Notes: generated by a model not told the origin, from the sequence alone. Shown: positions 1-5,390, counted from the first letter of the stretch. The stretch is 6,188 nt of DNA from an uncultured Collinsella sp. (GCA_900551635.1 URWQ01000096.1:1-6188); one strand, 5' to 3'. Numbers and translations: made by a program.

Positions 1-666
1 GCAGTCGCAGGGGGCCTCGTCGTTCTGTGCGAGCGTGCCGGCAATGAGGGCCTCGACGCAGGCATCGCAGCTGCCCTGGGCGCCCGCATAGACCGTGATG
101 CCGGCTTGGGCAAGCGCGTTGATAGCGCCGCCGCCGATACCGCCGCAAATGAGCGTGTCAACGCCACCGTTGGCAAGCAGGCCCGCCAAGGCGCCGTGGC
201 CGGTGCCACCGGTGCCTACGACCTGCTCGTTGAGCACCTTGCCATCCTGGATGTCGTAGATCTTGAACTGCTCGCTGCGGCCAAAGTGCATAAAGATGTT
301 GCCGTTGTCGTACGTCGTTGCCACCCTCATGGTGCCGACCTCCTTTGCTGGCCATGCGGCCGTCGTCGTGGCGATGGGGGAGTACGCGATATTGCCGCCC
401 GCGATGACGAGCGCTCGTCCGTTGACCAGCGCTTCGGCCACCTTGCGATGCGCGCGGCTGCAAATGGCCGCCACCGTTGCGCGGGCGATGCCCATCTGCT
501 GGGCGACCGCCTCTTGGTTGAGACCTTCCAGGTCGCACAGGCGCAGCACCTCAAGCTCGTCGACGGTCATGTCGATGGCATCACCGCTGGCCAGGCCATC
601 GGGGGTAAAGCCGCGGTATTCGGGGATGATCCCGACGCGGCGCAGTTTTTCGCGTCTTCCTGCCAT
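1..666 (-). CDS. DUF134 (UPF0251) HTH domain fused to NifX/NifB-like Fe-Mo cluster-binding domain, 3' end cut by window edge
   Basis: One frame stays open for 222 codons from the ATG at 666 to the window edge, so the C-terminus is missing, probably only a short tail. Residues 1-95 match DUF134: an early basic RREKLRRV segment, then TVDELEVLRLCDLEGL and a sigma-region-4-like helix-turn-helix around 49-78 (QEAVAQQMGIARATV). Residues 113-222 match the dinitrogenase iron-molybdenum cofactor family: MRVATTYDNG, HFGRSEQFKIYDI, GTGGTGHGALAGLL and LICGGIGGGAINALAQAGI. A linker of about 17 residues joins them. A good Shine-Dalgarno AAGGAG (672-677) lies 5 bases before the start. The family is known for DNA-binding DUF134 proteins and small metal-cluster carriers encoded together; no nitrogenase genes are visible here. 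I infer a cluster-sensing or autoregulatory protein. The product class is secure; the function is not. Confidence 0.88.
   Translation of the reverse strand, partial: MAGRREKLRRVGIIPEYRGFTPDGLASGDAIDMTVDELEVLRLCDLEGLNQEAVAQQMGIARATVAAICSRAHRKVAEALVNGRALVIAGGNIAYSPIATTTAAWPAKEVGTMRVATTYDNGNIFMHFGRSEQFKIYDIQDGKVLNEQVVGTGGTGHGALAGLLANGGVDTLICGGIGGGAINALAQAGITVYAGAQGSCDACVEALIAGTLAQNDEAPCDC
328..345 (-). promoter_or_regulatory. Internal Shine-Dalgarno and in-frame ATG at the domain junction
   Basis: On the minus strand AAGGAGGT (345 to 338) is followed by 7 bases and then ATG (330-328), which is codon 113 of the fused gene. The sequence is a full match to the anti-Shine-Dalgarno at ideal spacing, and the ATG is exactly where free-standing NifX-like proteins normally begin (MRVATTYDNG). 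I infer that the second domain may also be made as a separate protein of about 110 residues or more. No stop codon separates the two domains. Confidence 0.6.
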
Positions 667-680
667 GCACACTCCTTATC

Positions 681-692
681 TGACATATGTCA
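681..692. promoter_or_regulatory. Perfect 12-base palindrome TGACATATGTCA (candidate operator 1)
   Basis: TGACATATGTCA is its own reverse complement. It lies 14 bases upstream of the DUF134-NifX start codon, close to the transcription start predicted from the candidate promoter at 698-725. It shares TGNCATATGNCA with the site at 734-745. I infer an operator, possibly bound by the DUF134 protein itself; nothing in the sequence proves the binder. Confidence 0.5.
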
Positions 693-697
693 ACAAT

Positions 698-725
698 AGG
701 ATAACGCGTTAGTCGTTGGGCGCAA
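698..725 (-). promoter_or_regulatory. Candidate promoter of the DUF134-NifX gene
   Basis: Minus strand: TTGCGC (725-720) as -35, 16-base spacer, TATCCT (703-698) as -10. Both are partial matches to the sigma-70 consensus. The predicted start near 690 falls in the palindrome at 681-692. The -10 box abuts a second small palindrome, TAACGCGTTA (702-711). The call rests on box similarity only. Confidence 0.3.
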
Positions 726-733
726 GGCATTTC

Positions 734-745
734 TGTCATATGGCA
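734..745. promoter_or_regulatory. Near-palindrome TGTCATATGGCA (candidate operator 2)
   Basis: TGTCATATGGCA is symmetrical except for one base pair, and with one more flanking base each side it reads CTGTCATATGGCAG. Its centre is 53 bases, about five helical turns, from the centre of TGACATATGTCA at 681-692. It lies upstream of the candidate -35 box of the DUF134 gene, which would suit cooperative binding or DNA looping. Confidence 0.42.
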
Positions 746-813
746 GAAAAAGGCTAAGATGCCTCGTTGCCGCATGCGGAGCCGCGCTGCCGTGCATTGC
801 GTGTGCCGGACTA

Positions 814-831
814 AGTGTCCAATTCGACACT
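814..831. promoter_or_regulatory. 18-base palindrome AGTGTCCAATTCGACACT over the thyA promoter
   Basis: Arms AGTGTC (814-819) and GACACT (826-831) are perfect inverted repeats, and the centre AATT is also symmetrical, so only the C/C pair at 820 and 825 breaks the symmetry. The site covers the position of the thyA -35 box, which suggests a repressor operator. I do not recognise the motif as that of a named regulator; it does not fit the actinobacterial LexA box. Confidence 0.5.
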
Positions 832-850
832 CGCGCGCCTGGGCTACAAT
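824..850 (+). promoter_or_regulatory. Candidate thyA-folA promoter
   Basis: TACAAT (845-850) matches the -10 consensus at five of six positions. TCGACA (824-829) matches TTGACA at five of six, with a short 15-base spacer. Transcription would begin near 857, giving a leader of about 28 bases containing the AGGAGG ribosome binding site. The -10 box is convincing; the -35 is less certain because of the spacing. Confidence 0.45.
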
Positions 851-884
851 AAATCTCGCTTATAGGCGACTGACAGGAGGGTCA

Positions 885-1733
885 ATGAGCAAAGCTGATC
901 AGCAGTTTGTAACCATGTGCCGCGATATCTTGGACCATGGCACCACCACCGAGGGCCAAAAGGTCCGTCCGGTGTGGGAGGACGGCACCCCTGCCTATAC
1001 CATTAAAAACTTTGGTGTCACGGCGCGCTATGATCTGCGCGAGGAGTTCCCCGCGCTCACCCTGCGTCGTACGGCGCTTAAGTCTGCCATGGACGAGATT
1101 CTGTGGATCTATCAAAAGAAGTCCAATAACGTGCATGATCTCACCAGCCATATCTGGGATGAGTGGGCCGATGAGACCGGTTCCATCGGTAAAGCCTACG
1201 GCTATCAGATTGGTCAGAAGAGCCATTACGTCGAGGGCGACTTCGACCAGATGGACCGTGTGCTGTACGACCTTAAGCACACGCCGTATAGTCGCCGCAT
1301 TATGACCAATACGTACGTGTTTAGCGATCTGTCCGAGATGCACCTTTATCCGTGCGCCTATAGCGTGACCTATAACGTGACGCAGCGTCCTCAGGACGAC
1401 AAGCCGACGCTCAACATGATTCTCAACCAGCGCAGCCAGGACATTTTGGCCGCGAACAACTGGAACGTGTGCCAGTACGCCATTTTGCTGATGATGGTCG
1501 CGCAGTCGGTCGATATGATTCCCGGTGAGCTGCTGCACGTGATCGCCGACGCCCATATCTATGATCGTCATGTCGATATCGTCCGCGAGCTTATCGAGCG
1601 TCCGCAGTTTGCGGCACCCAAGGTAACGCTCAACCCCGATGTGCATGACTTCTATGCGTTTACGACCGATGACCTGATCGTCGAGGGCTATGAGCACGGC
1701 CCGCAGGTCAAGAACATTCCCATTGCGGTGTAG
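885..1733 (+). CDS. thyA: Thymidylate synthase
   Basis: The protein (282 residues) converts dUMP to dTMP in the cytoplasm using 5,10-methylene-tetrahydrofolate, releasing dihydrofolate. Visible landmarks are FPALTLRR (55-62), IWDEWAD (90-96), SRRIM (136-140, phosphate-binding arginines), the catalytic loop LYPCAY with nucleophile Cys157, NQRSQD (181-186), Asn194, DAHIYDRH (222-229, dUMP-binding His and Tyr) and the short hydrophobic C-terminus IPIAV. Cys157 is followed by Ala instead of the His of the E. coli enzyme; together with WDXDGTP-like and VHDL segments this resembles the Bacillus ThyA/phage phi3T branch. I chose the ATG at 885 because AGGAGG (875-880) lies 4 bases upstream; an in-frame ATG at 759 would add 42 atypical residues and precede the promoter. 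folA follows after 9 bases, indicating one operon. Confidence 0.97.
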   Translation: MSKADQQFVTMCRDILDHGTTTEGQKVRPVWEDGTPAYTIKNFGVTARYDLREEFPALTLRRTALKSAMDEILWIYQKKSNNVHDLTSHIWDEWADETGSIGKAYGYQIGQKSHYVEGDFDQMDRVLYDLKHTPYSRRIMTNTYVFSDLSEMHLYPCAYSVTYNVTQRPQDDKPTLNMILNQRSQDILAANNWNVCQYAILLMMVAQSVDMIPGELLHVIADAHIYDRHVDIVRELIERPQFAAPKVTLNPDVHDFYAFTTDDLIVEGYEHGPQVKNIPIAV

Positions 1734-1742
1734 GTGGTGCTC

Positions 1743-2261
1743 ATGAGGTGTAAGCTATCTGCTATCGTCGCCGTGTGTGACGATTGGGGTATTGGGTGCG
1801 AGGGCGACATGGTGGTGTCCAATCGCGCCGATATGCGCCATTTTGTGGCCTGCACCAAGGGCTGCCCGGTTATCATGGGACGCAAGACGCTGCTGAGTTT
1901 TCCCGGCGGGCGTCCTCTCAAGAACCGCCGCAATATCGTGCTTACGCGCGATATGGGCTTTACCCACGAGGGCGTCGACGTGGTGCATAGCGTTGACGAA
2001 GCGCTCTCTGCGGTTGCCGATGAGCTCGTTGCCTGGGTGATCGGTGGCGGCGATGTCTATTGGCAGTTTTTGCCGTACTGCGTGGAGGCCGAGGTCACTC
2101 ATAACCACTGCGTCCATCCCGTGGACACGTACTTTCCCGACTTGGACGCCGATCCCGCGTGGGAGATTGCGCAGCGTAGCGGGGTCGCGACGATTGCCGC
2201 CGGTGAGGGTGACGAGGGCGTCAATTATGAGTTCGTGACGTATCGTCGCATCGAGGCGTAA
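1743..2261 (+). CDS. folA: Dihydrofolate reductase
   Basis: The protein (172 residues) reduces dihydrofolate to tetrahydrofolate with NADPH and so regenerates the folate consumed by ThyA, encoded just upstream. Landmarks: LSAIVAV (5-11), WGIG (15-18), Asp30 in RADM (equivalent of E. coli Asp27), PVIMGRKT (42-49, NADPH binding), Arg62 in KNRRNIVLTRD (glutamate contact), VIGGGDVYWQFLP (99-111) and DTYFPDL (128-134). The usual Pro-Trp before the catalytic Asp is Val24-Val25 here, and the Trp after GRxT is Leu50. I chose ATG 1743 because AGGTGG (1732-1737), overlapping the thyA stop codon, is 5 bases upstream; the frame also has GTG codons at 1734 and 1737, but they have no binding site. The stop overlap suggests translational coupling to thyA. 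Confidence 0.94.
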   Translation: MRCKLSAIVAVCDDWGIGCEGDMVVSNRADMRHFVACTKGCPVIMGRKTLLSFPGGRPLKNRRNIVLTRDMGFTHEGVDVVHSVDEALSAVADELVAWVIGGGDVYWQFLPYCVEAEVTHNHCVHPVDTYFPDLDADPAWEIAQRSGVATIAAGEGDEGVNYEFVTYRRIEA

Positions 2262-2303
2262 ATCGTCTGGCGTGAACGGTATCATCGGGTTGATTGAATG
2301 CAT

Positions 2304-2330
2304 GGGGCGGCGCTTAGCGTCGCCTCGTTT
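2304..2330 (+). terminator. Probable terminator after folA
   Basis: GGCGGCGC (2306-2313), loop TTA, GCGTCGCC (2317-2324) form an 8-pair stem with one G-U pair, extendable to 10 pairs by 2304-2305 with 2325-2326. The tract after it, TCGTTT, has few U residues, so the hairpin is strong but the tail is poor. It sits 42 bases after folA and just before the candidate promoter of the next gene. Confidence 0.5.
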
Positions 2331-2338
2331 GGTATAGA
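2330..2338 (+). promoter_or_regulatory. Candidate extended -10 promoter for the RNA methyltransferase gene
   Basis: TGGTATAGA (2330-2338) fits an extended -10 (TG, one base, TATAGA). No good -35 is seen 16-18 bases upstream, where the terminator stem lies. A transcript would start near 2345, after the upstream ATG at 2338 and before the ATG at 2371, which supports the latter as the start codon. Confidence 0.35.
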
Positions 2339-2370
2339 TGTGCTGTAAAGAAGGGTGCGGGCTGGCTGCT

Positions 2371-3285
2371 ATGACTGATGCCGTTGAGGTTCTGCGAATT
2401 GATTCGCTCGAGGACGAGCGGCTCGATGCCTACGTGCGACTGACCGAGCGTGAGCTTCGCTGCGTGCTGGAGCCGCAAAAGGGCATCTATATTGCGGAGA
2501 GCGCCAAGGTCATCGAGCGTGCCGTGCGCGCCGGATATGAGCCGGTGAGCTTTCTTCTGGGCGAGCGCTGGCTCGACCAGATGATGCCGCTGTTTGACCA
2601 GCTTGTCGTGCGCGAGGGAGCGGGTCCGGTTCCCGTGTTCGTGGCCTCCATGGAGCTCATGGAGCAGTTGACGGGCTTTAACGTGACGCGCGGCGCGCTG
2701 GCGGCGTTCCGTCGCCCGCGTCAGATTCCGGTTGATGAGTTCTTGGGCGGCGTCGTCGAGGCGGCGGGGGATCGTCCGGTGCGCGTGTGCGTGCTTGAGG
2801 GTATTGTCGATCACACCAATGTCGGCGCGATTTTCCGCTCGGGTGCCGCGCTCAATGTCGACGGAATTCTGGTGAGCCCTACGTGCTGCGATCCGCTGTA
2901 TCGTCGCTCGGCCCGCGTGAGCATGGGCACCGTGTTTCAGGTGCCGTGGACGCGCATTGGCAGCGAGGCTCGTGTGTGGCCGCATGATGGTCTGAGCGCG
3001 TTGCACGATGCCGGTTTTTCGTGTGCCGCTATGGCGTTGACGGACGATTCCGTATCGCTGGACGATCCCGTGCTGCAGGAGATTGACCGCTTGGCAATCT
3101 TTATGGGTACCGAGGGTGCCGGCTTGGGCGCCAAGACCATTGCCGGCTGTGACCACGCGGTGCGCATTCCGATGGCGCACGGGGTCGATTCGCTTAACGT
3201 GGCCGCGGCGAGCGCCGTCGCCTTTTGGCAGCTGTGCCCGCACGCGAGCAATGAGTATCACTACCAGCCGGGTTTGTATCACTAG
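2371..3285 (+). CDS. SpoU/TrmH-family RNA 2'-O-methyltransferase
   Basis: The 304-residue protein has the three SpoU (SPOUT, trefoil-knot) motifs: motif 1 in HTNVGAIFRSGAALNVDGI (148-166, invariant Asn150 and Arg156), motif 2 MGTEGAGL (245-252) and motif 3 RIPMAHGVDSLNVAAA (265-280). Family members bind S-adenosylmethionine in the knot and methylate a ribose 2'-OH of tRNA or rRNA. Residues 1-120 resemble the N-terminal RNA-substrate-binding domain (PQKGIYIAESAKVIERAVRAG at 35-55). The exact RNA target cannot be told from sequence, so no symbol is given. An in-frame ATG at 2338 would add 11 Cys-rich residues; I prefer 2371 because it matches the expected start of the family and the candidate promoter lies between them. 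The ribosome binding site is weak (AAGGG at 2351-2355, 15 bases away). It appears monocistronic. Confidence 0.9.
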   Translation: MTDAVEVLRIDSLEDERLDAYVRLTERELRCVLEPQKGIYIAESAKVIERAVRAGYEPVSFLLGERWLDQMMPLFDQLVVREGAGPVPVFVASMELMEQLTGFNVTRGALAAFRRPRQIPVDEFLGGVVEAAGDRPVRVCVLEGIVDHTNVGAIFRSGAALNVDGILVSPTCCDPLYRRSARVSMGTVFQVPWTRIGSEARVWPHDGLSALHDAGFSCAAMALTDDSVSLDDPVLQEIDRLAIFMGTEGAGLGAKTIAGCDHAVRIPMAHGVDSLNVAAASAVAFWQLCPHASNEYHYQPGLYH

Positions 3286-3347
3286 GCAGTTTTCCGCACC
3301 GCGCTCTAATTCGGGGTGTTTCGGTCGCCGCCAGTCGGTGCTAAGCT

Positions 3348-3365
3348 GGTTTTGGTTTTGGTTTT
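3348..3365 (+). repeat. Three tandem copies of GGTTTT upstream of the MATE gene
   Basis: Positions 3348-3365 read GGTTTT three times exactly, followed by AAATT. They lie in the 124-base gap between the RNA methyltransferase and MATE genes. I see no convincing -35/-10 pair and no clear terminator hairpin in this gap. The tract may be a short slippage-prone simple repeat near the start of the MATE transcript. Confidence 0.6.
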
Positions 3366-3409
3366 AAATTGCTGTTTTGCTGTTTGACGTATGCGTGTGG
3401 GGAGGGCGT

Positions 3410-4759
3410 GTGGCTAAGAAATCTACGGCTATTGATGTAACGCAAGGAGTCATTTGGCAGCAATTGCTGTCGCTGTGCGTTCCCATCTTTTTTAGTTCGT
3501 TTTTTCAGCAGGCCTACACGCTTATCGGTACGTATATCGTTGGCCAGTTTGGCGGCAAGCTCGCGCTGGGTGGCATTCAAGCCACGATGGTGCTCACCGA
3601 GCTCTGCATTGGCTTTTGCGTTGGCGTCGGCGCCGGCTGCGCGGTCATTACCGGTCAGTATTTTGGCCAGCACGATGATGAGCGACTGAGTCGTTCGGTC
3701 CATACAGCCATGACGCTCGCACTGGTGGGCGGTATCGTTTTCTCGATTCTTGGCATAGTGTTCGTTGAGCCCATGCTGGTGCTTATGAACACGCCGCATG
3801 AACTATTGGCCGAGGGCGTGGCCTATGCTCGTTGCTATTTTGCCGCCATGGTTGCGGCGCTGCTGCTCAATATGGGAACGGCATTGCTGCGCGCCGTGGG
3901 CGACACGCGCGGGCCTGCTGTGATTATCGCTTCCGGCTGCCTTGTTAATGCGGTGCTGGATGTCATCTTCGTTGCCGTGCTTCATATGGAGGCTCTGGGC
4001 TGCGGCATCGCGGTGGCGCTGACCATTTGCTCCAACGCCACGATGATCGTGTTGCGCATGTTGCGCGCTCCGGGTGCATGGCGTCTTTCGCTATCTAAGC
4101 TCGGCATTGATCGCGGTATTTGCAAGAGTATGATCTCGTGTGGTCTGCCACTCGGTTTTCAATCGGCTGCCTATTCGATCTCGAACGTGCTGATCCAGGT
4201 GTCGGTTAATTCGTTTGGCGCCGATGTCACGACTGCTTGGGGTCTATCTGGGCGCCTGGATGGCATTATCTGGATGGTGACCGAGGCGCTCGGCGTATCG
4301 ATCACTACGTTCTCGGCGCAGAACTTTGGCGCGCGCAACTACGAGCGCATGCGCAAGGGCTACCATACGTCGCTCGTGCTGTCGTTTATGCTCATTGGTG
4401 GCCTGTCTGCCGTGCTGCTGGTGTTCTCGGGCCCGCTGTCGCGTTTGTTTGTCGACGATGCTTCGATTTCGGCGTACACCACGACTATCCTCCATTTCAT
4501 TGCGCCGTTCTATGCGATTTTCTCGATTATCGAGAACGCCTCGGGTTCCATCCGCGGCGCCGGCGTGAGTCTGCAGCCTATGATGCTCACCATCTTTGGC
4601 ACCGTCGTACTCAGAGTGATTTGGGTGTTTGCGATCATGCCCTTCGATCCGTCGCTCGAGCATCTACTGCTGGTCTACCCCGTAACCTGGCTCATCACCG
4701 CAACCATGTTCACCATCTACTACCACAGCGGCAACTGGCTAGGTCGCGCCACCGCCTAG
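3410..4759 (+). CDS. MATE-family multidrug/toxin efflux transporter
   Basis: The 449-residue protein is polytopic, with about twelve hydrophobic segments spread from residue 17 to 437 in two similar halves, as expected for the MATE family (usual length 440-470). Typical features are PIFFSSFFQQAYTLIGTYIVGQFGG (25-49) in the first helices, GVGAGCAVITGQYFGQHD (72-89) and the second-half equivalent ITTFSAQNFGARNYERMRKG (298-317), LLNMGTALLRAVGDTRGP (152-169) and ASGSIRGAGVSLQP (377-390). Family members sit in the cytoplasmic membrane and export organic cations or drugs in exchange for Na+ or H+; the substrate is not predictable. I chose the GTG at 3410, with GGAGGG (3401-3406) just upstream; the frame extends to a TTG at 3377 but that lies before the ribosome binding site. 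It appears to be a single-gene unit convergent with cobO. Confidence 0.93.
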   Translation: MAKKSTAIDVTQGVIWQQLLSLCVPIFFSSFFQQAYTLIGTYIVGQFGGKLALGGIQATMVLTELCIGFCVGVGAGCAVITGQYFGQHDDERLSRSVHTAMTLALVGGIVFSILGIVFVEPMLVLMNTPHELLAEGVAYARCYFAAMVAALLLNMGTALLRAVGDTRGPAVIIASGCLVNAVLDVIFVAVLHMEALGCGIAVALTICSNATMIVLRMLRAPGAWRLSLSKLGIDRGICKSMISCGLPLGFQSAAYSISNVLIQVSVNSFGADVTTAWGLSGRLDGIIWMVTEALGVSITTFSAQNFGARNYERMRKGYHTSLVLSFMLIGGLSAVLLVFSGPLSRLFVDDASISAYTTTILHFIAPFYAIFSIIENASGSIRGAGVSLQPMMLTIFGTVVLRVIWVFAIMPFDPSLEHLLLVYPVTWLITATMFTIYYHSGNWLGRATA

Positions 4760-4782
4760 CTCATCCGTCGGGTTCCCCTGAT

Positions 4783-4851
4783 AAGTTGCGGTGAAATAGT
4801 TCCTGAAAAGCCCTTGCGGACCGTCAAACAAGTTCTATTCCACCGCAACTT
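4783..4851. repeat. Long intergenic inverted repeat, candidate dispersed palindromic element
   Basis: Arm 4783-4799 (AAGTTGCGGTGAAATAG) and arm 4835-4851 (CTATTCCACCGCAACTT) are reverse complements over 17 bases with one mismatch; the outer 11 pairs are perfect. The 35-base interior (4800-4834) has no coding sense. The element fills most of the 129-base gap between the convergent MATE and cobO genes. No U-run follows the stem on either strand, so it is a poor classical terminator. It could be a repetitive extragenic palindrome, a tiny non-autonomous transposable element, or a bidirectional transcription barrier. There is no obvious target-site duplication. Confidence 0.7.
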
Positions 4852-4874
4852 CCTTATGAGCTGTAGGTGTTGGC

Positions 4875-4898
4875 GGAAAACGAATCAATTAGTATTCG
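4875..4898 (-). terminator. Weak terminator-like hairpin at the end of cobO
   Basis: Minus strand: CGAAT (4898-4894), 8-base loop, ATTCG (4885-4881), then TTTTCC. It overlaps the cobO stop codon at 4889-4891. The stem is only 5 pairs, so termination is doubtful; the larger inverted repeat at 4783-4851 lies further downstream. Confidence 0.25.
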
Positions 4899-5374
4899 AT
4901 GCCTTGGCGGGCTAGGAGTCCTTCGTCGAAGTAGTGTTTGATGGGGCGCATTTCGGTGACAAGGTCGGCGAGGTTCGCGAGGGGCAGCAAGCCCCGGCCG
5001 GTGAGCACGAGCTCCGTGGTGGCGGGCTTTATCGCGATCAGCGCTTCGACATCCTCGCGCGTCACGAAGCCGCGGCGCATGGCCTCGCCGAGTTCATCCA
5101 AAATCAGAACGTCGACCTGTGATATCTGCTCGCATGCGAGCTCCATGATCTGCGCGGCGCAAGCCTCGGGTGTGTCGCGGTCGGCTTGTACGATGCATAG
5201 CCCTAAACGAGGTGCTGCATCATGTTCGGCGCAGTGCAGCTTCTTGGCAAACTGAAGCATGAGCACGTTAAGTCCATAGCCCGTGGCACGCAGCGCGAGC
5301 CCCAGCGCAGCCGTCGTCTTGCCCTTGCCGTCGCCCGTATAGATTTGAACCTTGCCGACTTCCAGTGATGCCAT
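4889..5374 (-). CDS. cobO: ATP:cob(I)alamin adenosyltransferase (CobO/BtuR type)
   Basis: The protein (161 residues) transfers the 5'-deoxyadenosyl group of ATP to cob(I)alamin or cobinamide, giving the coenzyme form of B12. It has the family's P-loop GDGKGKTT (14-21) after VQIYTG, an acidic ILDE strand (91-94), LTGRG (124-128) and the characteristic C-terminal EMRPIKHYFDEGLLARQGIEY region (141-161). It is at the short end of the family (usually about 170-200 residues); the segment after QFAKK (41-45) appears shortened. No other cobalamin gene is in the window, so it may serve salvage or a pathway encoded elsewhere. The start at 5374 has only a weak binding site (AGACAGAG touching the ATG), but the N-terminus aligns with short homologues. 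The gene is divergent from ftsH and convergent with the MATE gene. Confidence 0.93.
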   Translation of the reverse strand: MASLEVGKVQIYTGDGKGKTTAALGLALRATGYGLNVLMLQFAKKLHCAEHDAAPRLGLCIVQADRDTPEACAAQIMELACEQISQVDVLILDELGEAMRRGFVTREDVEALIAIKPATTELVLTGRGLLPLANLADLVTEMRPIKHYFDEGLLARQGIEY

Positions 5375-5390
5375 CTCTGTCTTTTCGTGT

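Noticed and set aside
106..712. Open frames on the plus strand and other minus frames across the DUF134-NifX gene
   Set aside because: They give low-complexity Arg/Ala/His-rich proteins with no family signal, while the minus frame from 666 encodes two recognisable domains without interruption.
759..884. Upstream extension of thyA from an ATG at 759
   Set aside because: The extra 42 residues resemble no ThyA, there is no good ribosome binding site, and the TACAAT promoter lies inside this stretch; AGGAGG correctly precedes the ATG at 885.
882..1697. 271-codon open frame antisense to thyA
   Set aside because: It mirrors thyA codons in a GC-rich genome and its product has no recognisable motif.
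1734..1742. GTG start for folA immediately after the thyA stop
   Set aside because: No ribosome binding site at proper distance; ATG 1743 has AGGTGG 5 bases upstream and gives a normal DHFR N-terminus.
2314..3282. 322-codon open frame antisense to the RNA methyltransferase gene
   Set aside because: The product is rich in Arg, His and Ala with no domain; the plus frame has all three SpoU motifs.
3377..3409. TTG start extending the MATE protein by 11 residues
   Set aside because: The strong GGAGGG sits inside the extension and points to the GTG at 3410.
4760..4888. Insertion sequence remnant in the MATE-cobO gap
   Set aside because: There is an inverted repeat but no transposase fragment and no evident target-site duplication; it is listed as a repeat instead.
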